From Pholis gunnellus (lineage: Eukaryota; Chordata; Actinopteri; Perciformes; Pholidae): a DNA stretch of 64,000 bases. The DNA lies in NCBI GenBank assembly GCA_910591455.2, contig OU342809.1, positions 16,416,059-16,480,058 on the forward strand, written 5' to 3'. The translations under genes were made by a program, and so were the position numbers. Under the pieces are notes generated by a model that was not told the origin of the DNA, searched no databases, and was given only the letters and a program-made list of their open reading frames with translations. Positions within the stretch are counted from its first letter, which is position 1. Each line of letters starts with the position of its first letter. Positions 1 through 9,624 of this stretch are shown here, piece by piece.

Positions 1-1375
1 TGTGTAGCTGGAGTGTGAAAGCGTACTTTAGCTCCAGTAGTAAACATACAACTAGGCAATCATAGAGTCTTGCAGCTGTGTCCCATAATGCCATGTTTAA
101 TAAAGTGCTTCCGAATTCTCTGGACCCCCTGACCAAATGACAGAGTGACTTATACGGGTTGCTGGTCTCAACTAAAAAAAAGACTTTTGTTCCCTCTCTA
201 CCCTTTTGTTTACAGTCAAATATCCCCTTTCAGCTTATTACTTCTGGGCAATTTTGTCTGAAGTTTCTGTTCCACTTCATTTCTCTTCCAAGTATGTGCC
301 TCTTCCAGTAATAAGCAGTCAAACCCTGCATGCATGATGCCTGGAAAAGCCCTTTTACAGCATTTCTGTAAAAGCTATGGTAACATATCATGTTCAAGCC
401 CATCATTGTGGATGTTATTTCAAATCTTGCAGCTGTACATAAAAATGATAAAATTAACTAGAGACCATCTGGCGACAGGATCACATCAGGCAAATCGGGC
501 CAGGGGCATATTCGGGGACCAATGGCCCCTTCCCCACTTCCTGACCCTCTACCTCCATCGCCCTTGCTCAGACCACACCTATCTTTAAAATCTTCCTTCA
601 TTTTGATCCCAGCTACACACTTGTAAAGTTTCATGACTGCATCTTGCACGGTTCTGGCACTGTCACAGCGACAAAATCTGTCCAAAGACCATAAAAATAA
701 ACTTCTGGCAAAGAACACAAAGCGGCTTTTATAGTAGTTTCCACCACAGTAGGTGTCTCCAGGACCATATTTTGCCTTGATTACACACACAGACTCACAA
801 GGTGAAAACAGTATTAGCATCGCTTTTGGTAACAAACTTGTGCTAAAAGTGATGCCCTCTGAATAATTAAAAGTCAAAACTGGAGACGGCATGTATGACA
901 CAGTGACACGATGTCTGTATTAACGGGCAAGCTGGTGGTGCTTTCATGGACCTCATTGCCAGCTCAGCCTTTTCCATGTACTGTTACAATGCAGAGTGGT
1001 CAGGGTTTTAACGCTGGGGAGAGGAAAAGAGGCGAGAACTCCTGTCCTGTGAAGTTGGGTCTGTTCTCTCTCCTTTTTGAGTGCATCTCCCAAGCCTTTA
1101 GCCAAGCTGGAAGTGACCATCTCACTCTGGTCTGTACATACTCCACACTCTGCATGGTAGTGCCAGAGGCTTTGTTTAGTGTGGTGTTAAGGAGTTATGT
1201 ACGTTGGGCTCCTTTTCAGGATCTGTGCTCTCTGGAACAATATAGGACTGGTGAAAATGGTTGGGTGTGTATCGGTTGTGGCGCACCTAGATGACCATAT
1301 AATGTGGTGTGCAGTGTGGTTGGGTCCATGTTATGACGCGGCACGGCATGCATTCATCGGGCTCCACCCTGTGTA
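1..1375. other. Gene-free stretch
   Basis: Two overlapping frames of 127-147 codons occur (458-901 minus, 911-1294 plus) without recognisable domains. I regard them as chance. Nothing else supported. Confidence 0.4.
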
Positions 1376-1704
1376 ACCATAGAGTCCAGTATAGGGCTGA
1401 ACCTGTTAGAACAAAGGTTACAATATTGTAACCGTAGTTTTAAAGCAAAGGTAGAGCCCTCTACCAAGGGGGACCTGCCGCTCCTACGCCGTTCGCTGAA
1501 TAGGGTGTAGGAATATCAGGTAGCAAGTTGTGCTGCCTCATATACGTTGGGGTCGGCATGTATTCAGGTAGGCAAGTCCTAATTGGCAGGCTACAGATTT
1601 TCAGTTGGCGAAAACGTGCTCGTGATTCAAGGAGAGTATTACCCATAGAGTCCAGTAGAGGGCTCTGCCTGTGCTTATAGAACTAGGGTTACAATTTCAT
1701 AACC
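1376..1704. repeat. Direct repeat pair with palindromic core, probably a dispersed element
   Basis: Two copies of a unit beginning CCATAGAGTCCAGTA and ending GGTTACAAT...TAACC lie at 1376-1433 and 1643-1704, same orientation, 267 bases apart. Copy 1 ends in a perfect 18-base palindrome GGTTACAATATTGTAACC (1416-1433), and the sequence after it (GTAGAGCCCTCTAC, 1451-1464) is an inverted partner of the sequence before it, so copy 1 sits in an imperfect foldback. I recall similar blocks in teleost genomes but cannot name the family. Confidence 0.6.
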
Positions 1705-3149
1705 TTCATTGCAAGCCCCCTGTTTACATGTGTTAAGACTTTCACACAGCTTCTCACTTCATTGGAAGAAATATAGGGATTTTAGCATATCAGACAAGTA
1801 CACAGCTGAAGAAACATTATGCAAGGCTATTGCCTCTACTTAGATGTGTTTTGCTGCCCAAGGCAACAATTTTAGTGCCCAGTGTTCGTTTGCTGGAGGA
1901 AGATGGACACGTTTATTATTATGATAGTAGACTTTTGTCTAAAATGTTTTCTTTATGGTTTTGACATTTTAAATATGGCTTTGAAAGATCTATTATGCCC
2001 TCATATTTTGTGCTCTCTTTTGACATGTGTTCAAGTTTTCTTTTATGATGAAGCGTAATATCTTATCACATTTGAAACATCTAAATAAAAACTACAAGAC
2101 AAAAACACAGCTGACAAAAATACAGTGTTTTCCTATCATCGCCTATATGTCATATTATACGTATATATATATATAATTTTATTTTTTTTAATTTTTTTTT
2201 CAGAATATACATCTTCATACTAGAGATGTATGGCTATAATATGCAATCTGGTTTTGTGTAAGCCTCGTACATACCATCTGCTGTGGTTTTAACCCGCATG
2301 TCTGGAGAAGAGAGGTCTCACTTCTTTGATGGCATCTGTTGCAGGATTTCTGACGCTCCCTGCATTACCCCTGTCCTTTAAATCCGCCAGTATACTGCTT
2401 TTCCTGTGCAAAAGTGGGAGAGAAATTGAGGAATAGTAACTTCAATTTTACATCCTCTTCTTGGCTACCATGTCTTGTGGATGCCTCAGCAAGTGCTGAG
2501 TCCAAAGCAGAAACAATGAGGCAGAGTCAAGCTGCCAAGTATGTGCTCTTTTCTTGGATGAGGGTGTAGGATTCAAAGGCAGCTTAAAGGTATGTTCGGT
2601 CAGGGCTAGAGAATAATGTTGCCTGTCAGAGGGCTCAGTCGACTTGAGACAGCACAACTAGGTCTTAATGATAGGTCAAAACATCATTAAAAAGGTGTGC
2701 GTTCACAACTTTGAGACATTTCACTGTGTATTGTTAACCAACAAACAGACTATAATTTACGATTAATGATGGTGGCAGTGTCCACACCGACAGCTTTGCT
2801 GCTGCTGCAAGACCTTCTTTCTACATATAGTTTGCCTTTCATAATGGCCAAAATGTTTAATTTCACAATGTGATTTGTTTATTTCAGACAGAAAAAATTG
2901 GTTGTGCTCATTTATAAATAATAATTTACAATTAAAAGTATGTAATTTATGGATGGTGCAAGTCAATGCAGTTTACACAACACTGTGCTGCAAATAATTC
3001 AGAATAAAAGCCTTGAATAAAGGGATTCCATTAACAGAAAAATGCTAGATGGCTTTATTTTGAAACGGAAAGAGGAAATGTTGACTTCAAAATAAATATT
3101 AACTTTTTTCATGTCTACAAAATGGACAATAGAAGATTGGAAACATGTT
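1705..3149. other. Gene-free AT-rich stretch
   Basis: Contains a short AT run at 2160-2177 and a T-rich run at 2181-2200. Nothing else recognised. Confidence 0.4.
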
Positions 3150-3805
3150 GCCTGCTCTCTGGAGATGACGTGGTTCTTTTGGCTCAATCCTATTGTGACA
3201 TTCAGTACTCACTGGGGCAGTTTGCAGCAGAGTGTGAAGCAGTCGGAATGAGAGTAAGTACCTCCAAGTCAGAGGCGATAGGTTCTGCTGAAAAATGTTG
3301 GATTGCGCCCTACGGGTTGTGAGTGAGTAACTGCTCAAAGTGATGTAGTTCAAATATCCCAGCATCTCGTTCATGAGTCAGCGTAAAATGGATAAAGAGA
3401 TGCACAATTGGACCAGTGTGGCGTCAGCAGTGATGCAGGAATTGTACCGGACCTTTGTGGTGAAAAGGGAGTTGAGCCGTAAGACAAAGCTCTCGATTTA
3501 CCAGTCCATCTATATTCTGCCCCTTACAATGGTCATGAGCTTTGGGTAGTGACCGAAACAATTAGATCACAGTAACAAGCGGCTACAATGAGCCTCCTTC
3601 GTTGGGTTGCTGGACTCAGCCTTAGAGAAAAGGTGATGAGCTCAGACATTCAGAGGGAGCTCGGAATAGAGCCGCTGCTCCTTTGTGTCGAGGGAGTAAA
3701 GGCCCCACCGAAAGAGCTGGAAAACGTTGCTGGGGAGAGGGATGTCCTGAATACTCTGCTAAGCCTGTTGCCTTGTGATGGTAGGGTCAGAAGTAAGCAT
3801 AAATA
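3150..3805 (+). pseudogene. Non-LTR retrotransposon (LINE) reverse transcriptase fragment
   Basis: Three frame-shifted blocks match the C-terminal half of a fish LINE reverse transcriptase. Block 1 (3150-3290) has SGDDVVLLAQS, where the usual catalytic motif is F/YxDD, and FAAECEAVGMRVSTSKSEA. Block 2 (about 3340-3550) has ASAVMQELYRT and KRELSRKTKLSIYQSIY. Block 3 (3588-3805) has MSLLRWVAGLSLREKV, SSDIQRELGIEPLLL, then a jump to PPKELENVAGERDVLNTLLS. The RWFGH-to-RGRPRTRW stretch normal between the last two motifs is missing, an internal deletion of about 60 codons. The clade is not resolved. Confidence 0.75.
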
Positions 3806-3885
3806 ACATGAAACCATAGAAAGTTCCTGAATTGTTTCAGGCTGCTGCTTGTAGTGGTGGTGATGTAATGGTGTAAAATGTTATT

Positions 3886-4470
3886 TTCTTGGCACACTTT
3901 GGGCCCCCATACCAATTGAGCATCTTTTAAATGCTACAGCCTACCTGAGTATTGTTGGTTACCATTAATGTGCCATTTCACAGAGCTGAAATAATTTCAA
4001 ACTGGTTTCCTGAACATGACATTGAGTTGACTGTACTCAAATGGCTTCCACCAGATCTCTATCCAATAGACTACCTTTGGATGTGGTTGAAAGGTGCTCA
4101 AATGGTACTAAGAGGCCCAAAGTGTTCTTTGATGTTGTTGATAACTTCCTACCTACCAGAAATGGAAACTCATCAGACTAGGCAACATGTTTTCTTTGTA
4201 ACGAGTGGTTATTTGAGTTACTGTTGCCTTTCTATCAGCTTGAACCAGTCTGGCCATTCTCCTCTGACCTCTGCCATTAACAAGGCATTGTCACTTAGAT
4301 AATTGCTATTTTCACTTTTTTGACCATGCTCTGTAAACCCTAGAGATGGTCGTGTGTGAAAATCCCTTACTCAAACAAGCCTGTCTAGTACCGACAACCA
4401 TGCCACGTTGAAAGTCACTTATATCACTTTTCTTCCCCATTCTGATGTTTGGTTTGAAATTTAGCTAATC
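3886..4470 (+). mobile_element. Tc1-like DNA transposon relic of a teleost dispersed family
   Basis: The first part (about 3886-4095) is a decayed 3' end of a Tc1/mariner-type transposase. The second part (about 4215-4470) holds blocks such as AACCAGTCTGGCCATTCTCC and ACCATGCCACGTT that I recall as common in teleost repeats of this group. The two blocks meet without an intact terminal repeat on either side, so the limits are approximate. Confidence 0.6.
3952..4100 (+). pseudogene. Tc1-type transposase C-terminal fragment
   Basis: The frame includes FHRAEIISNWFPEHDIELTV, LKWLPPDLYPIDYLW and MWLK. This fits the region of Tc1-type DDE transposases around the second catalytic aspartate and the PDLNPIEHLW block. 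Here that block is PDLYPIDYLW: the expected catalytic-domain Glu is replaced by Asp, and several residues before PDL are deleted. The earlier catalytic motifs are not present upstream. Inactive. Confidence 0.7.
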
Positions 4471-4594
4471 GTTAGCCTAAAAATGTTTATGCATTATCCC
4501 ACTTTTGTGACCAAACAAAACACTCATTAAACCTACTTTTCCATGAAAGTTTGTAAAAACAATGATTGTTTATTCCAAATGATTACTAATGACA

Positions 4595-5226
4595 CTCATC
4601 CAGCTGATGACCCTCCAATCAGCACCTGTAACGGATCAAACACAACAGGGACACCTAGTGTATGAAGGGTCGTCGTCGTCCTCACAATGAACGAATCAAA
4701 GGTCTCCACAAAATCACCAGCATAACAGCTTGGCAACAAACACAGAACAAATCAGCCTACTTACCAGACTCAAATGTCTCCCAATCAACCCGATTGCACA
4801 ACCAATTGATAACAATACAGCCTACCATGCTACAGATGTTCCTGTTATTACAGCTGATCTCCGATATCAATGCCGACACCGGGTCAACCAGGAATGGATG
4901 AGCCCCCATATGTCACAGCCCGGCTCAGAGACTGAGACAAAACAGGGAGACAACAAGCTGGCTGCTAAAAAGAAGCAATTTATTTTTTAGCAAACATCAG
5001 TAAACCAATTTAAACAGCACTAAAACATCAACAGAAGCAACTTTGTTTAGCCAGTGACACCAATGATCTTCCTCTCCGAGAGCAAGGCTGCCAACTGAAG
5101 AGGGTATTTAAGGCAGAGCCACACCGGCTCAGGCTCATCCAGCTGACGACCCTCCAATGAGCACCTGTAACAGATCATCAAACACAACAGGGACGCCTAC
5201 TGTATGGGAGAAGGAGGGTCGTCACA
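4595..5226 (-). mobile_element. LTR retrotransposon remnant with a tRNA-Pro-like primer site
   Basis: On the minus strand, a 316-base LTR runs from TGTGACGACC (5226) to CTGTGACA (4911), so it starts TG and ends CA. It has a TATA-like CTTAAATA near 5111-5104 and an AATAAA signal near 4986. After two bases comes TGGGGGCTCATCC (4908-4896), close to the primer-binding site complementary to tRNA-Pro. Only 224 bases of internal sequence follow, without gag, pol or env coding. A second copy of the LTR start (4686-4595, about 92 bases) then breaks off. No polypurine tract precedes it, so this is an internally deleted, truncated copy. Confidence 0.72.
4911..5226 (-). repeat. Complete upstream LTR of the remnant
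   Basis: The first 92 bases or so are repeated at 4686-4595 with scattered substitutions and a GAC triplet expansion, which identifies them as LTR sequence. Signal order (TATA-like box, AATAAA, terminal CA) is normal for an LTR. Confidence 0.68.
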
Positions 5227-5228
5227 AT

Positions 5229-7906
5229 ATCCACCTGACTATGAGGAGAACATTCGCTTTTCATTAAAGCACTTTACTTAAACCTTTTTGATGGATAGCA
5301 ATAAACATAACGGCTGAACCAACCAACGCATTTCAAATATTAAGAAACTAAGAACTATCAAATATTTAAAACCATGTACCAATATCAATCTAAACCACCC
5401 AGAGAGCTCCAATAATCATATTTACATTTCACAAACTGGAGGTATACTACAGGATTTTCTATGGTTGCAAGGTGTTTTATATGAATAAATGCTTAGTTTA
5501 TGCTCCTAATCACCTGAAGTGTCTTGTTTAGATTACCATTACAATCATACAGAATCAGGCTGAAAGTAGAGCTTAGCCCATCCATCTTATTACACATCTA
5601 TAGCTTTCAACATTAATAGGCTTAACTCAGTATAATCCATATTTTTCATCTCTGCTTCTTAAAACATGCAAATCCTGTTTTTGATTGACGATACAACTAG
5701 GGTGAAGTGAGGACCTTGTAAATTTTTGTTTTCCAAAAGTATAGGATAAAGTGACTACCACTTTGTACTTTCTCCAGCAGAGTACAGACCTTACTGTGCT
5801 GCCATTTCAGATGTCCTCAACTGGCCTCAGCACAGATCAAGTTAAAGTGTCCTTCATAAAGCTAAATAACGATAATGACCATCCTTGTAAAGCCGTCTCC
5901 ACAGACTCACACATCAAACTGTTTGTGACACTCTACCTTGGTTTCAGGGCGTATATAAGGATAAACCTTTCTCTGCTTCTTTACTCATTGACACACTCCC
6001 AGCATTTCCCCTTGAGCTGTGTGGTTGAGCTGTTGGCTCACCAATAAAGAGTTGTGAAAAAATAAATTAATAAATGAATGAAAATTATCTATTCAGAGCC
6101 AGAGGCTCTCCAGGACTTTAATTTACACGAGTACTGTATTTCGTTTGTCCCCCAGAGTGTGATGGATGGATCCCCAGACCCTGATGAAATGGGATGCATC
6201 ACTTAATTAGTTTTCCTTGGACATGGACTCTACCATAAACTATCAGAACAAGATTCCATATTGAGCATCTATAACACCTGTATTCACTGTCTGGTATGAT
6301 ACTTGTATCAAAAGTGTGTCTACTACATGTCACTTTAACATATATTTGATATATATATCTATATATATATCAAATATATATAGATATATATTTGATTAAC
6401 GGCATACAATCTTCTACACAAACCGGTACAGTAAATATTATTCACATACAGTAAAATATTGTCACTCATCTGTAGGTCTGCTTGGCCTCTAACTTGACAT
6501 TGCACTGCAGCAAATAGGCAAACTAAAGGGAAGTACTTACTGTGAGGAGGACATTTAGCAAATAACTTAAGATCTTTGGGCAAAAGCAGCTTTTCCACTA
6601 GGACATTTCAGAATAGCATTTACCATTTATGTTTGCGTCCACTGCTATCTACTTTGACTACTAAATTGCAGTATGTTACAGTTTCTTACGTTCATGTGTA
6701 CAACATTTTAATTTATCTTGCCAAACAGCTGGTTTAATCAAAGGTCCTGCCTCTGACCAGGCACACAGCCAATCATAGTTTAGGATAATGGGGTGGCACC
6801 TGGGGAGGCCAATCAGATTTCACGGGTAGTCCGTGCCTCACATGTCTTAAGAGTCAAAGGACAAAAAACAATTGTGCTGTCTTTGCACATCCATGATGAA
6901 TATCATTTTTTCCTGAAGTATGTCAGTAATGCAACCTCTTCAGGAGTTCTTTATTTTCTTTCCTGGATGTCAAAGTTGTATTTACTTATAAAGGAAGTGC
7001 ACTTGCGCAGAGAAAAGGCAGTGTGCGGGTAGGGTGTGCATTCCCTGTTACATTTTTGGGAGCTTGTTGTGTCTGTGTGTTTGGATTTTGTAGTGTCTTG
7101 TATGAAGCAATGCGTTATTACATGTATTGTGCAGTGTGTCTCTGTGGGTTGTATTATAAAAATGTAAACCCAGCTACAGCTAACAAGAATTTCTGCAAAC
7201 TACAGTTACGGAGAAAAACATGCTTCCCCAAGAAATGAGCAACTTACTGTATTTTCAGGGAGTAATCATTGAAGCCATTGTGGAAATATTTATTCCTACA
7301 CCACACCCAGTGTCCATGTTCACAATTTGCAACGAGCCTGTGCGAGACGTCTCAAGTGCTGTGGGAACAATGTAATGTATCTCATTCAGTAACTGTAATC
7401 ACTGCTGTGAAATGTATTACTCATATGGTCTTGCAATAACTGTCCTGTCCAGCCTAAAGGGCCAACAAAGTGTTTTAATCAACCTGACAGCTTCGCTATC
7501 AATCAAAATCAGCATAATGAAATTGAATATTAAAGTCAGAATAGGAATTCTTACAGAACTTTGTATAAAGAGAAGAAGAATACATTCCTTTGCTTTTATG
7601 ATCAGTACAAAGTGTGATGCATTTCATACTATTAAACCCACTGTGAACACAGATAAGCAGGACCTTCTTAACTTAGCAATAATCCTTAGTGTCTCTAAAC
7701 TCTTTGCTCAACTAGAGACTGAAGACAATTTCTGTGGATTTGTTGCTAAAACTATGCAGAGTCTTTAGGGCAGCCCTTCATATTGGCGTGGTGACATGCA
7801 TTAGTTGTTTAATTCTGAACACTGTCGTAGCAGAAACACATGCACAGACCTGTTGTTGGTACAGCTGCTCTGCTAACATGCTAACAGACGCACACAAAGG
7901 GTACAC
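5229..7906. other. Gene-free stretch with an AT palindrome
   Basis: AT-rich sequence with short frames only. An AT-rich near-palindrome at about 6341-6396 is built from TATATTTGATATATATAT and its complement. Nothing else recognised. Confidence 0.4.
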
Positions 7907-8313
7907 TCACTGTTGCTGCTGTTCAAAGTTTAAGAAAATATAAATGAGCTTCCTCCCTCCAGTAAACGGCTGCAGAATGTGACTTGCGGTAGCGGGTTTT
8001 ATTCCCTCCCAGCTCTCTCCCACGGACCCGTCCGTCCAGCTGCTGAGCTGTAGCTCTTCCTCCCTCCACCGCATCGTGCAGTCATTGAAAAAAGCGTCCT
8101 CAAAGTTTTGTGATGTTTGTTGCGTGTTTGGCGAAACATATTCATCAAACAAAACCATCTTTACTATGGAGGGAAATAATGGGGACAGAGCAGAATTCCC
8201 GGTAAGGCGCATCCTCGACTATGGCGACCAATAACATCTCGTTAACCCCCACGTGGCACCCAAGTACGTCCCCACACATGTAGATAAACAGTTGTAATTG
8301 GCCTGTGCGAATC
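7907..8313 (-). other. Unassigned GC-richer sequence with a 101-codon frame, interrupted by the Harbinger insertion
   Basis: The minus-strand frame 8212-7907 runs through unusually GC-rich sequence for this window and ends in a glutamine run just before AACA/GTGAGTG, a donor-like site. The unit probably once continued into 9625-9710 before Harbinger inserted. I do not recognise the product. It may be part of an older mobile element or an untranslated exon. Confidence 0.25.
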
Positions 8314-8490
8314 CAGGGCCCCGTTCCTCGTACCTGGCTAACTGAGTTAGCCGGATAATTTTCAGGATAAAATTACATAAGTGAGGCTTTTCGGTTCCAC
8401 GAAGCAAGTTTGGCAAAATCACCATAGCAACACATCCATAAACTTGAACCTGCTCCAGCGCAGGCTTGAGCTAGATCAGCTGGATAAGTT

Positions 8491-8690
8491 TGCCACTCCC
8501 CCGGAAAAAAAGCAGCCGAGCATTGACTGTCTCACAGACTGTATGCATAGCCTCAAGCTTTTTTGTAGTGTCGACGATGCGGAGAACATCGGGAAAGCCG
8601 CTGCATGCCGTGCTGTTCGTAAAGTTTATTTTTGCGCTTAAGAAACTTATGGATGTGTTCATTACATTGCCATGGCACATATTGTATTGA
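8491..8690 (+). pseudogene. Harbinger transposase fragment
   Basis: An N-terminal piece of a Harbinger-type transposase: SVDDAENIGKAAACRAVRKV, encoded at about 8563-8622, fits the helix-turn-helix-like segment that precedes the catalytic core in fish copies. The frame stops at 8639-8641 while similarity seems to continue in another frame (ALKKLMDVFITLPWHI), indicating a frameshift. The catalytic acidic residues are absent. Confidence 0.65.
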
Positions 8691-8696
8691 CTCACC

Positions 8697-8766
8697 ATTC
8701 TGAATAATGTTTTTGTGCTTAGTGTTTACTTGCTCCCATGTCCTCTTGATGGCTGGGTTGCAACTA
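8697..8766 (-). pseudogene. Myb/SANT-like Harbinger accessory protein, second piece
   Basis: The minus-strand frame contains NPAIKRTWEQVNTKHKNIIQ, fitting the third helix region of the Myb/SANT domain of fish Harbinger accessory proteins. It is separated from the N-terminal piece by about 470 bases of unrelated-looking sequence, from insertion or decay. AATG/GTGAGTC just after it resembles a splice donor, possibly a relic of the original intron. Confidence 0.6.
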
Positions 8767-9232
8767 CATGGAGGTTGAAAGCACTCATAATTATATGACA
8801 GTATTATTAGTACACCATAGATATCATTATTGTAGAACATGATTAAGGTGGACTCATGATAAGAATAGAGAGAATCACACACAATTTATTTTCACTGCTT
8901 ATTATGAATAATACTTACACACTGATCCGCCCATACACAGATTCACACACACATATTCAAACTCCTATTCTATATGGTAATCTACACATACATGTATATA
9001 CACATATATAGTACATGATACATAAGCGCATACAGTACATATATCCTCATAAGTATCTATTAATTCGTATCAATTAGATACTCTTTGGGCTTGTTTTTAT
9101 CTACTTATTCTGAAAGAGTTGAGATAATTATTTTTGCTAGCAAGATCTCATTGGATGATGCATTCCATTAAGCCTACTGCCAGCAGGCACATTTAAAGAA
9201 ATATAATCTGATTGATTGGGGTGATGAGGCAC

Positions 9233-9409
9233 TTAAAATTTTCCCAACACTTTTTTCCCAATATTTTGCCATGCTTCTTGTCCAGCCCTCGCAGCGGTGG
9301 GGGTGTTAGATTTTGCCATTATGGTCTTGAATTCCTCATATGCGTTCATGATCATCTCCTGCTCGTCAGCGGAGAAAAAAGAGGCTCTTTCTTTGATTTT
9401 ATTTGCCAT
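9233..9409 (-). pseudogene. Myb/SANT-like Harbinger accessory protein, N-terminal part
   Basis: ATG at 9409 opens 58 codons beginning MANKIKERASFFSADEQEM and containing AYEEFKTIMAKSNT and a tryptophan in AWQNIG. This matches the N-terminal Myb/SANT-like domain of the DNA-binding partner that Harbinger elements encode beside the transposase; in the family it helps nuclear import and binding of the transposon ends. It stops after GKKVLGKF. A second domain piece lies 470 bases further on the same strand. Confidence 0.7.
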
Positions 9410-9624
9410 TGTACTGTTTGAAAATCACGGTTTCGGTGATCGACGCTTCCCCCTTTTGAAGTACGCAATTGCGCGTGCCCTGGTTCGAATTAACGAGATT
9501 GTTTGAGCGCGGATCAGCCTTTGAGAAACCGAGATAGCCTGACTTCAATCATCGGGTTGATTTAAGCTGGCTAATAGGACATTTGATCGACTGAGTTGAA
9601 CCACGTACGAGGAACGGGGCCCAG

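Larger units (their letters stand above)
8317..9621. mobile_element. PIF/Harbinger DNA transposon, decayed (1305 bp)
   Basis: Perfect 17-base terminal inverted repeats (GGCCCCGTTCCTCGTAC at 8317-8333; its complement at 9605-9621) flanked by a three-base target duplication CAG (8314-8316 and 9622-9624), the duplication size expected of Harbinger. Inside are remains of both family genes in divergent arrangement: a transposase fragment on the plus strand and a Myb/SANT-like DNA-binding protein fragment on the minus strand. Most of the transposase, including its catalytic DDE region, is missing, so the copy cannot move by itself. Confidence 0.87.

Noticed and set aside
458..1294. 147-codon minus and 127-codon plus frames
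   Set aside because: No recognisable motif or exon-like boundaries.
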